64,000 nt of DNA. Origin: Lates calcarifer (Eukaryota > Chordata > Actinopteri > Centropomidae). Shown here piece by piece: positions 29,800 through 43,500 of this stretch. The notes beneath the pieces were generated by a model. The model saw nothing but the letters and a program-made list of their open reading frames with translations, was not told the origin of the DNA and made no database searches. Both the position numbers and the translations under genes were made by a program. Within the stretch, counting starts at the first letter, position 1. Every line of letters starts with the position of its first letter. Location: NCBI RefSeq assembly GCF_001640805.2, contig NC_066838.1, forward strand, positions 5,784,601 through 5,848,600, given 5' to 3'.

Positions 29800-32700
29800 A
29801 AGGCAGAGGGAAAGAGATAAATGGACACTGAGACAGAGAACCTTCAGCCACACACAGGAGACAAGGTTAATGGATTTGTGGGAATATCAGCTAATGAGCT
29901 TCTGCACATTTGTGTGGCTGAAAAGATTTCAGTCAATTTAGCTAAGAACTTACAGCCCTTTAAAAATGGACAACATACTTATCTTTATCGTACAGTGTTT
30001 TTGTAGTAAGTAAAGAAAAATCAACATACTTCAGTACGAGTTTTAGTGTACAAACAGAAAATGATGCAAACGTACATCAAAGTGCAAGTTTAAAATGCCA
30101 CTGCCACTTAAATTTTACCAAGACAAAACAAAATGTTTTTTTCAAACATCTTCCTGAAGCCATTTGTTGCAGCTCCATTTCCTTTGTGTATTCCATCGTG
30201 AGACGATAGTGTGTAACAACAGCACAAAAAGTATTCACAGTGACTTTTTAGTACTATGTTTTGTCACGTTTAAACCTTGAAAACACTACATGCTCAAAAC
30301 CTGCTGAGAATATCACATGGCACAGAGGCAGAGCAAAAGTAAAATCTATTCTCCCACAGAGGCCAAGAAAGTGCTCAGAACCAAAAGCTAGTGGAACAGA
30401 AGCTAATCCAGATATTGAGCAGAACGATTTGTCTTGGAGTCAGAAGCCGAATCCTAATTTCATCTCCGCCTAAATTGAGTCCTTCTATTAGCACAGAAAG
30501 GTGGGGATAAAACAACACAAATAATTAGGATTACTTTAAATACCATAATAATGCAAGGCAAGCACTGCCACAGCTAAAAAAGTGGCAATTATCTAATAAG
30601 AAAATGTAAAGCATGTTAACACCTTCCATCTTCCAATGTAGACATCAGACAAATGATGGAATTATGCTATCAAGACAGCAGCATGTTATCAAACCGGCAG
30701 TCAGTGGCTCTGTTTAATGCAATGAGCACTTGAACTATGCCTGACGCTAATTTCATCAGTGGGACAGATGCCGAGCTAATGCAGGTTGCGCTCATCTGCA
30801 GGAAATGACTGAGTGATAAAGTGAGGAAAGTGGGCGATAGTAGAAAGCAAAAAACAGAGTGAGTGAAAGAGGCAGACTGATGCAACATGAATGAGGCAAA
30901 GGAGGGAGTCAGTGACATGTTGGCAAACACTGGAATTTGAACCATCTGCTACTGTCCTGGCACTGACTCTGAACTCTGACCTAGAGGGGGATGAGGGTAG
31001 GTTAAATATTACATCCCTATGAGGACAGCCATAATGAACTGTTCTTAATACAATAAGCTCTGACAGGGAAGACAAGTTCTTAATGCTGAGTCAGACACAC
31101 AAGGCAGAATATATTTCCTGGAACATCTGAGGATCCAGACTATCTAACAAAGTACATCGGACACAGAGAGGAAAACACCCAGACAAGGATGGAACATGTC
31201 TCCTAGACACACCATTACATTTCTGAAGAACTCAATTAAATTCACCTCTTGGCTGTGGCTGATGTGATTGTAGTCAATGTACTGTTATTGTCTACTACAT
31301 TTACGTGTAGGAAAAAAACTATTTCATATGGGAGATGTATTTAATGATATGTAATACACTAGCAGTGCTGTACTGTACACATTAATGACTGCTCCTTGGT
31401 TTCTTTTTACGACACCAGTCATCACTCTCCGTCGTATTCTTGCCTAGTTTTATTTTTTGTTTCCCCAAGGTAGTGCCGGCAAAGAATTTTAATTGCTACT
31501 CAGGATCTCACAAATGCTGGTGGGTATGTACAACAACTGAGAGAAACTTAAGCAAATCTCTCATTGTCTATTCATTGCACTGAAGCATCGAGGGGACAGG
31601 AAGGGAAATGGCTTGTTGCACAGCTTTAGTTACAAGTCCTCTGCTAATGAAAGTCTGGGTGTGTGTGTGAGTGTGTGCCTGATGATATGAGTGTGTGGGG
31701 AGAAACTCGTCCCCTTCTATAACCCGTGAGAGGAGACCATGAGGGGGGCTCATTACAGGCAGGAGGATGCAGGGATAAAACAGTTTAGGCATTTTGCCAG
31801 GACTTGGGGGGACTGGATACCAGCTCTTTTGAAAGCCTGCTGATCTTATGTAACACAGATTTGTAAAGATCCCCTTGTGAACGGCACAGTATTGCAGTCA
31901 CATTCTTGGAACCTGAGGACAGGCACTGAGGAAGCAAAGAAACTCACTTTCCCATGAAGCACTTGGGCACAATGCTGAGCTTCCTGCGTCTGTCCTTAAT
32001 CAGGTGCCGGCTCTTGGTCATCATCATGTGGTAGAGCTTCTCCCCTTTCTCTGCAATCATCACATAGGCATCCCGCTCCATTCCCAGTTTGAGACCTGCA
32101 AACAAAAGAGAAACAAATATCTGTCATGTTTAACGCCCCTAACATCACTGAAGTGAAAATCTGTTGGAGTGAGAGGTGACAAAGGATGTGTGAAGGGAAA
32201 TAAATGAATGAAAAAAATCTCAGACCAACACAGTGGCTGTATCACAATGCCAAGAAAAATACAGCTGACTCATAACAGACTACAAATTTCAGCTTGCTAT
32301 CCATAGCCATCTACACGTATTTAAACCTAAAGGCAAAGGTTGTCATGGTGTGGTTAGAAGAGACAAACAGGCCTTTGCCTGGACGGCCTGTTGGTGTTCT
32401 GGTATTGTGCATATGGAATGAAGCCAGGATCAGTGCTCAGGTCTCCCACAACCTACCAAAAGAAGCCCAGATGTTAATCTCTTCTAGACAAGTTCAAGTA
32501 AGTAAAGTTCAAGAGGGCGACATGATCTTGATCTTGTTTCTATGCTGTTTTGTTGGCTATTTTTCCTCTATTGTAAAGTAGAGCATGTGAGGGCTCATTG
32601 TAAGCCCTGCTGCCCCAGTAAAACCTCTCCAGTGAGCACACTGTTTGAGCTGCTTAACCTCATCGTGGGGTTTGACAAACTTCTGTACCGTGCTATGATA

Positions 32701-35700
32701 CTTTTCCTGAGAGGCTGTAAAATATTCTCATTTACAAGCCCCAATATGTTTGATAAAGTACATCTCCTATATTTGTGACATTTGGAAACAAATCTGTGTC
32801 ACCCTTGTCAGACTTTCAAACAGGGCCCTGACACATTAAGTCAGCCATGGGGTTGGATTTGTGTTAAGTATTGCTGACTGGCTGCTCAGCCTCCCAAATC
32901 TGTCATTTCAGTTTCTGTTATTTCTACTTCTTCTTTCCTTGTTGCCTTTTTATGATGCCATTTGTATTTTTTTTTCTCTGTTTGTACAGAAACTAACAAT
33001 TATTATCATTTTCAATGTTGAGCCAATTCTTTTCTCAATTACACAATTAATCACTTGGTCTTAAACCATCTGAAGGTAGAAAGTTGAGTGACAAGTGTTT
33101 GAGGCAGGAGCCTGACCAAATGAAAGGGAGTGGGCTGGGACAAACAATGTGAATAGTTACACGGCTAACTCTTGAATCCAATTTTCCCACTGAGTCTTTG
33201 GTGTTCTGCATTGGCAGCCTGTGATGGAGGTGGGGTTATATTACATTTGACAGCAGCTGGACTACATTTAAACAATGAGTGTCATTGAACAACAGACGGG
33301 GCCTGTCCAGCACAGAGGCCCCTCAGCTTCTGTTCCAGCTGTCAGAATCTGTCTTGAGCCGCTCCTCGTCTTCCTGCACTCATTGGCATGAGCTAATACC
33401 CTATTGCGTTATCTGACCCACGCATTTCCCCCCAAACTTCCATGAAAACAGTGATAAGACAAAACACCTCCAGCTGGCGGTTGTTGAACAATTAAAGTCT
33501 GTGGGAGGGTTGAGGAGAGCCACATGTCTAATGCAGGGAAGGACCACGGCAGAACATAGAAAAGGTCATATTAAACAAGGCATGTCGGGAAAGGCAATAA
33601 TGTATGATGGGGCAGACGTGAAAAAACAAAATTGTTGCCAGGATTTATTGCAGTCAAACTTTATCATGTAGCTGTCTAGACTGCAGTAAAGAGGTTGAGA
33701 GTAAGAGACTGTAGAGTGGGTAATAGAAAGAGAGAGTGTTGGGGAAATTGGGCACTGTGACTGATCTGGCATCTGTTAGCCTCAGGTCGATTTCCGCCAG
33801 GTTGAAACGTAACACCACAAGCTGCAGCACACTCCGTCATACTTATTCGTACTCTGAAACCCTTGCATCAAGGGATCAGATGCTGATGATGACAAACTCT
33901 GCTGTTAATACTTCGGGTCTAAATTAGAATGGTTAGTTTACAAAAATACAAAATATTATTGCTAACAGTTGTACACAGTTTAAGTGCTAATTTAACCATT
34001 GAGTATGCGGTAATAATCAGCCAAATCATTTTCAAATATCTAGGGATAAAGTTTTGATTTTAAACCATCAAAGCTATCAGGTGGCCTGTTGTGTACCACC
34101 CCAAATCTGGTTAAAGCCTCTCACACTGTTTCATGCACACAACATAATAAAGACAGATGGCCGGTGCTGAACAGGTGGGGACACATTTTAAGGCAAAAGA
34201 GGGAAGTCGCACGATGGAGGGAGCAACAAGAATATCAGTTTACATTCCTAATCTCAAGCTAGTGGTGCCGGGGATTTTATTTACCATCAGTGCATGAAAG
34301 TGGACTTTTGGATGAGACTGCCTGTACTTTTGATTTGCCTGCATAATAATTCAAAGCCTTTCCACATTCATTGTTTGGCTACATAACAAACTGAAATGGA
34401 TACAACTCAGTTTAATGTTTTTGCAAGGCACCAACTCTTTCATTACAGTAAAAATAGATCAAGATTAATTAAAGGTGATGTGTATTATGTAACTGTTTTT
34501 CACTTTTTTTGACATTTCTATTTTAAGCACCTGACAGAGATGCTGCTTTTAGCAAGTCTGCTGTTTGTGAATGAGACATTTGATTAAAGTCTCTTCCCAC
34601 ACAGGGCTTCAATCAGTCAAACATTACTACTGCACTGATTCCTTGAAAGTGATAAGGTTGTTGTCGCAGCGTCTGTTTGGTGCACAGGTCAACCAGGCCA
34701 ACTGTAAACGTCATGTCACCTAAGCCTCTATTTACCGAACAAAAGCAGGCAGCTTGTTCAAGGTGGGACATAACTGTGGGGCACAAACACTGTATCCAGG
34801 TCATAAGCACATCCACAGTCATTACCGTGCACCAGCTGAGGGAGGTCCAATAGTTTGTGAATCTAAGGTCACACCAATATCCAGGGCTACATACAATGAG
34901 TTCAACGGCAGAAAACACCTCACAACTGCAAAACTACAACTAAACATCAGGAATACAGAGCACAAAACAGGCAGGACAGAGAGGGAAGGAGGGATAGAGA
35001 CATCTCAGTATTGGCCATTTGGTTGACAACTGATCTCTGCGATGAGTGTGCAGCACAAAAGATGGAGACAAAATCAAAAATTAGGATCTTGAAACCACAT
35101 AGTATGACATCTGTAGATTTCCTTGTAAAACATAATTGACGTTGAAACTCTAAGCAAGATTAGGAGAGGAACTCTGGTATAAAAGGGAATTGTCTCTGTG
35201 TCTTTTTTTTTCACATGATCAGTCCCATAAACCAGAAGTGCCATAAAAATGGCCTTTAAAAAGTGTCACTTACTCTCTCTCTGCTCCCGTTCCCTCAAGA
35301 TGGCGTCTAGCCACTTCTGCTTGTCCTCTGCATTTTTGGCCATGCAGACAAACCACTTGTTTTTAGCAGTGTTGTGGATCTTCCAGCCGTTCGTCACTGT
35401 GTAGTTGTTGCTGTGATAGTCCGCTACAAGGTGAAAAATGAATGAAGCAATTAACTTTTAAAATGGGAGAGGAGTCATCATGAATTTGAATTGCCTTTAG
35501 GGTTTAGGGATATACTTATAACAAATCATCTCATTAAAATAAAATTTACTTCACTGGTTTTTGTTGAGCTTGTTTTTCTTTCTCATCCCCATGTTATCTT
35601 TAAGTATTCTCATGCTGAGACAAAAACCACAGACATCATGTAAACACTGACCTTAGTGGTAAATATGGGTCATAATGAATCACACTAATAAAGATGTGAA

Positions 35701-38700
35701 ATAAGTTAACTTTAAAGTTCTCTCCAACAAGAATTTACTTTTCAAGCACAGATTTACGAGGCAATTAAAAAGATAAACATGATGCACCGTGTGAGCAGTA
35801 AAAAGACCATGTTTCCACTGACTCAACAAAATCTCCCCTCGTACCCCTTTCTAATTTTATCATCCATTTAGCCACAGGTGAGCAGCTACTGAATAATGAA
35901 TGGCCACTGGTAATGGGGTACATTAGTCTCATGCTCAAAGGTCATATAAATAGATCTGATACCTCAGGCCCCACAGGGAGCAGCTCCTGCCATTCTGGGA
36001 GAGCAGGGAACTGGGTTGGGACACACATACTACTGTGTACAGTCTGTTTTTAGCCACTGGGATGGAAAAGATGGATTCTAGTAAAGTCTTATGTAAGGAC
36101 ATGCTCAGATCTGTGATGTGGCATTTATCAAAACAGAGAGGCGTATGAGTCAGTGACAGGGCAGACATTTTTAATTATTGCAAAGGTGCACAGCTCTCAA
36201 CTACGTTCGCAATGACTTAATCAAACTGTTTGCAACTTAAATCAGCTTCTTCAACTCTGTGACTCAGGGTGGCAACATTTTGTGTATAGTATAGACTTAT
36301 AAGTTATAGATTATTAGCATTTTTGCTGTAGAAACTCCGTTCCATGTCCATTCACGCTTTCAGCAGATAACCCCAAAATACTACTCACATTTCATATCTT
36401 TTACACTTGGTAATCAGATAATCCGTGTTCTGAGAGTTCACACATGTACACATTTTCAATGTGGCACCCCTGACTTCTGAGAATAAGGCATGTTTTTCTT
36501 TGTGGTTTTCCCTTCAGCAGCCTAAATGTGACAGCCAGCAGCCAACATGCAGAAAAAAAGGTCATGTGAGCTTGCAAAAATATTCTGCCAGTGCAGAGAA
36601 GAAAAAAAGAGGAAACATGTGAGAGAGAGGAAGATGAAGTGTTTCTACACCAGCGGACAACGAGTTCCAAGCCCAGCGCGGTGCCTCGCAACAAACCACA
36701 AGAGCAAAATGAGCTGAGTGTCGACCGTATCGCTACCAGCCCATAGATGAGGAGCTCTTCTTTGGTGCAGTATCTCAACCAATACGAGAGCACATCAAGT
36801 TTATCACCTAGCTCGGGGGAGCTGCTGCACCTCACTAGCTGACAGCAAAAGGTGGTAAGTGAGGTTGCAAGCTATATCCTGTTTGAAACTAGGTGCAAGT
36901 ATGACACTCCACCCAAACTGTCAACAAGTATCTGATTCATATCCGAAAACCAGTTTCTTAAGTGCCGGATTCATAAACCAAGATGTGGAATGAAAAATTA
37001 GCAAAGTTTGCATATTAAAAGTAGAAATTATTATTGTTACCGCACAAGGTAATTTTCTATATCAATATCAAAGGGGATAATGTTGCATGAATGAACATAT
37101 ATAGACACTGCTGGGCAAACACAAACCTGTTCCATCTTCCACATTTTCCACCTCCATCACCTCTGTGTTGATTCGACCTCTGAACACATAGAGGGGCCCG
37201 TTGATAGACTTGGTCCTCTTGGTGGACTTCTTTCCAGAAACCCTAGGAAATGGGACAACACTGTGGTTACACTCGGCAGGGAAAACATCCGTTGATGCCA
37301 GTGCCGTAGTAAGAAGAGAACCTGTGTTTGCAACACATGCACATTCATATAGACACAGGTATGGGTGCTTCAGGCACATGTAGGTGTTTCTGTTTTGCTC
37401 GCATACTAAAAACCTGTCTACACAAACAGGAATGTGGACATTTGCTCCAATTTCCTATATCTGGCTTCCTATCTGTAGTTAGTCAACAAAAATTTTATTA
37501 TTTTTCAATGCTTTCTTGTTCCTTCTTCCTTAACACACTGTTGAGGTAATTACTGTGTAGTTGTCCGGATGTCGCATTTCTCACCTGGACTTTCTCTTGC
37601 AGTAAACCAGAAGGTTGTCAAACAGGAAGAAGACGCGCTCCTGGATGTTGCCGGCTGAGATTTTAAGAAGATTTCCATGAAGCAGTAACTCCGTGCAGAT
37701 ATCTGTCAGGTTGGTGCCCTGGAGAAAAAACATGGAAACAGAAAATTGTATCATTAACTGATACATGCATGTATGAGTAGAATTACAACATTAAGATATT
37801 GCACTACTAAAGAGGTTGTTTTAGCATGGAAACACTAATAGTACTCTCAGGACAAATTGGGGAGTGGCAAAGAAGACACTGTTGTCTGTATCAAAACTTG
37901 AAGAGTTCACAACCTCAGTGAAACAATATGAAATAGGACAATTTGTTTTCATTCCATCGTCAATGGTAGGAAAAAATAAACACAGCTGTCCCCCACCTAA
38001 CCTAAATTTAGGGCCAATGCAAAAATATTAACTGAACACTTTTCTCTGTCAAGACTTTTAGCCTCTGGTCAATCACTGAATGTGTGACAAGTAAAACCAA
38101 AACTTCAGTGGCAGTGGCAGCCTCGCAAAAGCTGTTACCTTGGCCTAGATGTAGCTTCCCAGGGGGCTCTTGTTTTAGGAACAAACAAAGACTTTTTATT
38201 CTCTCCTCAGGATGTAAACACATGTACGCACAAGCTACAAATACACACCTGCCTCCATTCACATTAAAATACAGCTGTATATGAATAGAGGAAGGAAATA
38301 CACGAGTGGTGGAAGGTGGAAGTGCTAAAGCCTTGTTCTGATCCCTGCAGGGAAACCTGGTCAAATGCTTTGTACCTTTGTACCGAGGGGGAAATTTAGA
38401 AATTGTAATATAAAAGCCCAGTTAACTCCACAGTACTTATTCAGGAAGATGTATTATGTTGCAGCAGACCACCTTCACAGGATGTGATCAGGCTTTTCTG
38501 AAGAGCTGTTTCTTGTCAGCTATATCACACACACCACAACCTGCTGAGACCGAGAGAACCTGTCCTCTTCATGAAGCAGTGAAAAGAACAATGACACAAA
38601 CCACAGACATTGGTCTTTTAAAGTCAACACAATGGACTGCAAGAGCTAAGACAAACACTGTTTCCCCATTCGACACGTAATGCCACATTGTCTGATTTAT

Positions 38701-40489
38701 ATTAATCATCAAAGATCAAGAGGTATATGAGAACTTTCTTTCTCATTTTAAACTTACTACAAAAATTTTGAAAATCAATATTTAGAAATGTGGCCCATGC
38801 ATCTCTCAGTCTGTTAATGAAGCTATTGACATCAATCTGGAACTCTTGACCTTGTTGATTGACCACAGAATGTTGTCTAATTAACCTTTACACAAAGTGG
38901 TGGAACTTCTGGACCAATTACTAGCTTTATTTGAGCTTCATTATTTTTAGAAAATCATTTTCAGTATTTTCACATTTCCAACTGGGGAGCAGAAACTGCT
39001 TTCACAGATACAGATAAATGCATGAGCAACCATGTATGCACACGTTCCTGCCTGAGTTGTAAATGACAGATGAAACTATTTCCTAATGCCACAACTGGCA
39101 CACACAAATTTTAAGGGTGAGCAGTAAATGCACGCTGTTCACCTAAGCTGTCAAAACAGGGCTAACAAAAAATAAAATAATAAAGTTAAAAGACATCTCA
39201 TTACTCATTGTTAAACAGATCATTCCACCCCAAATCATCTGGAACTAAATACAGCCATGTGTGGGCTTAGGACAACCTCCCCCCTTTGGCTTATAGAGTA
39301 CCCACCACATCCCCACAGGCACACACACATATACATCAGATTTGGACTTCACTGCTGTCTTTGATGTTTCTGACATGGGTCTACAAGAGACCTGTGGAAA
39401 CCCCCCGACAGCCACACCCACTCTCAAGCGTCCATAATTGATTCCCACGAGTATATATTTATGATGGATGTTCATCGCTCCAGAGTTCATAGAGAGAAAA
39501 ATGACTCTGTGAGCTCGTCTTAAGGTGAACACCGACTGGGCCAGGGGAAGGGATTGTGTTTCAGATGCTGTGTGTGTTTGCAGACATGTATACGCCTTCC
39601 TGCATTTATAATGTATGTGTACGTGTGCAAAGTGTACTAATACATGGTGGCAGTGTATGTGTATGTGTGTGCACAGTGTATTTGAGAGGCAGTAATGCAT
39701 CTGGGCCTTCTTCAGCACAACTGGCGGTCTCTTCCATTAGGGCTGGAGGTGATTAGCCTGGAGAGTGGCTGGAGAGAGGAAAGAAGAGCGAGACTAATGC
39801 TGTTAGGTTGAAGCCTCTGTAGGGGGGCAGGGTTCGGCCTTTCCAAGCTTCTACTGAGTTGTTCAGAGAAAGAGAACAGAGAAATCGCCTGTCTTAGACT
39901 GCACAAATTTCACTCTGTCTGAAATTTTCCCCTAAATGAATCAGATATGCATCAATTTTCAGAAGTAAAATTGAAATTTTGGCTGGTTCTGATCTGTTTC
40001 ATTTGAGTTCAAAAATCTTTCATGTTCAAACAATTTAGGCACAAAATTGTCCAACATAAGCCTATTATATTTGAAAGTGTCTCACGGTGGAGCTCGCTGT
40101 TAATAATCAGATAGATCAGCAGATGTATAACAGCTCCGGGTGCAGAAGAAAAATCTGTCTCTGTTTGTGTGAAAGCAAAGCCTTAGGTGTGGTACACACA
40201 ACATTAACCTCATTACCAATCTGAAAGTGTCTGATAGTGCCTACTTAGGGTTGCATCTATTATTTCAATTATTCATCATTATTCATCCATCCATTATCTA
40301 TACTGCTTGTCCTTTAGGGGTTGTGGGGGACCTGCAGTCAATCCCAGCTGACTTTGGGCAAGAAGCAGGGTAAAACTTCTCACCAGTCTATTCCAGGGCT
40401 GACATATAAAGACAAATAGCCAGTCATGGTCACATTCACAAACTATGGGAAATTTAGAGTCACAAATTAACCTAACCTACATATCTTTG

Positions 40490-40522
<33 letters not shown>

Positions 40523-43500
40523 AGGGGGGGGCACAGGGAGAACATGCAAACTCCACACAGAAAGGCCCCTCTCTGCAGGTTCAAACCCAGAACCTTCTTG
40601 TTGTGAGGCAACAGTGCTAACCACTGCATAACGTACCAACCACGGAATAGGAAGAACCATATGTAAGAGATTATTCATCACAAATGGGACCAGATAATAT
40701 TCTGTCCGGTCTTTCACTATCAATATACCCACACTGAATAAACATGTCTTGTTCTTAGTTTTTTGGGTAGATAATTATCAGGGTTAATGGTGACATTTTT
40801 CTGAGGGACAGGGAGAAAAGGGGCCTGCTTTTCCAACCAGATAGTGGGATGTCCTAGAGGGGCCCACTCTCTGGTTCCATCCTTCAATTTTTTTCCTCTA
40901 CCCTCCTCCAAAGGTCCCCTCATATAACCCTCCCAGTGAATGTGAGACTAGCGCTCTGCTTCCTAGGTCTCTTCTGATTGGGCAGCATGCCCGCTGGCAT
41001 CCCCCCTTGGCACCCTGTGTGGGTGGATTGTCCCATTGGTGCCCACTAAGACAAGGCCTCTGTTGTGGTGGGTGAGGGAGGCGTGAAAAATTCACTGGAC
41101 CCTTCGCTCGGCTCCCAAGCCCCGTCCATGGCCCCTGTGCTCAGAGTAGTGATTTGGCTGCAACAGAGCTTAACTCCTAAGATAGATGAAGACTGTGGTG
41201 GTTTAGCTGTTTCTAAAATAAGTCTGGCTGTTTTTGTCATGGTTATGTTATAGGACTTTCTTTTCTTCCATTTGCAGAAACCTTGAGGGAATCACACGTG
41301 TGTTACATTTCAGGATGCTCTGATAAAATTGTATTGACTAAGATAATTCTCTTTCTGTCTCTCTTTCCTTCAGTTTTCACTCTGTAAATGCCACAGCAGT
41401 AACCTCCTCTCCTCTCCTTATGACTAGTGTCACCCTGACCCATTTCTCATTCTCCCTAACTCTGTCCGTCTTGCTCTCACCTCCCAGCCCTCAATGTGGG
41501 ATTGCAGCTGTTCCAGAGCCTCCAGTTTCTCCATCTGCCTCTTGGTCTCATTGATGTTGGAGCAGACCGCCTTCATGGCCTGCAGAGCCTCTTCCACCGC
41601 TGGATAGTCAGCATGCTTTTTAGGTGTCCTCTTCAGCAGTTCCTATGTTGGGGAAAGAGGAGCTGGGCTAAGTTTCAAGAAAGAATAAACAAGAGATTTC
41701 CAGAAGCAGACGCATTATAAAAAACTTTGTAAAGAAAATTATTCAATCTTAGAGGGGCACAAAGTAGTCCATGACCTTTAGTAATAACAACTCCTTCTAT
41801 GCAAGTCTCAAACCCACCACTTCTGAAATTACTAGTAGCTGGGGAAGATAGGGTGTCTTGAAATGCCAGCAGGTATAAAGTTTTTGCTCCAAAATGAGTC
41901 ACTAGTACTGATCAACGCAAATACATTACAATCTGCACAATATCTATGTAATGAGGTTTCCTGGTGTTAGGTAACATGCAAACTTAGTTTTCAGATTATC
42001 TAAATAACACAATGACAGTGTTATTTTATGATATTATTGCAGCAGTTGTGCTAGTACCTTCAGCAGCAGAGGGTACTTGCAAATCCTCTGAATGGGAGTG
42101 AGAAGGTAGCCCTCCAGGGGAATATCTGTGCTTTTCTTCCCTCCCAGTAGCATACAGTGCTGAGGAGGAAACACATACAAACAATATTATACACCAATGC
42201 AAAATTAGACACATTAAATATTAAAAAGTAAGGATTATGTATATAGTCACAAAGAGAGGCATTCTGCCTGAAGTGAGTGTAAGTTTAGCTATGCCTTGGA
42301 CAAAGTGTTAGGTTTTTCTTTAGCTTTACTTCCTGTTAGCAGCGAAGTTTCCATGGTAGGTGAATCTCTGGGATTCATCAGCAAAAAAATGCATTTTCAT
42401 TAGGTCTTGTTCTTATAAATCTTATAAATGTTTTAAATTCCACACCTACTGTATAAAACTTTTTGAAATGTTTATTATCTAAGACAACACCTGTCCAAAA
42501 AAGAATTGATGCATTTGCAGCCGTTTTCATTCCTGTCTTGTGCCTCTTCTATTTTTTCCAGCAATAAACAGACTTTAATTGACTATTGTTGTCATTTCCA
42601 TTCAGTCACAGTCTGCTGCACCAGCAGTAGATCTGTAACAGGTCCAGGTGTGGAAGAATAATCTGTCTCTGTCTGTGTGGAAGCAAAGTCTTAGGTGTGG
42701 TACATTTTCCATATGTCTGCTACTTCCATTGAAAGGTGATTAAACCTGTATGTAGATTGAAATATGCTCAAAAAGTGCATCTGCAATTGTGGAGCGATTG
42801 TTGCAGCTTAAACGGCATTTGTGTATTTAGACACTTAAAATCAATGTAGTGTGTGATTTTCAATGTGAATTGTCATATAAACTCATCTTTAGTTTTAGAA
42901 ATGATGCATGATTATTTATTTCTTAGTCTATTTTGGCTTTTCTTTTTTTTCTTCTTTTTTTTTTTTTAGAAAATGTACAATTAATTTATTGTATAGAGAA
43001 CTACTACTGGTACTTCTACCATTAATTTCTTTATTCATTTAATTACATAATTATTTGACCTCTGTGACCTCAGTGTATAACCTCAGTTTTGGTAAGACCA
43101 AACCACAACAGCTGCATTTGCCAGAAAAGCTAATGACCACATCCTGTCACTAAAGTATGGCAATTTCATAGTTGGTAGTCATTTGCATTAGAACTTTCTG
43201 TTTCAGATATATTTTGAGATTTGGGTACAAGTGTATATTCATATTTATACAATGTACTCTACTGATTGTGTGTCATGTATTTTAATTGACATGAATGCAT
43301 GGATTATGTCAGTAGCACCAAAAGATCATTCTCCCTCTGCTTCTCTTGCAGGAAAACCACAGCCAAGAGATTGAAACAAAAAAGAACATCATTATTTTCA
43401 CGGTAGCTTAATAAAAGACAAAACTGTACAGCTGTGATTACACTATATTATATTTCATCTACTGTGGCACTGAAAAACACCCCAAATATCAGTGTTTTTC

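Larger units (their letters stand above)
37719..41480 (-). other. prex1: prex1 intron w5-w6, 3.8 kb, repeat-rich
   Basis: It contains the second copy of the repeat pair (40116-40196), a typical fish dispersed repeat (40269-40640) with an internal TG microsatellite, and a GC-richer block at 40690-41260 whose base composition differs from the rest of the intron. Short TG runs occur near 39560-39680. Confidence 0.8.

Noticed and set aside
36401..36835. 144-codon minus-strand open frame between exons w7 and w8
   Set aside because: w7 and w8 join in frame to the known PH domain without it, and its sequence has no recognisable domain.
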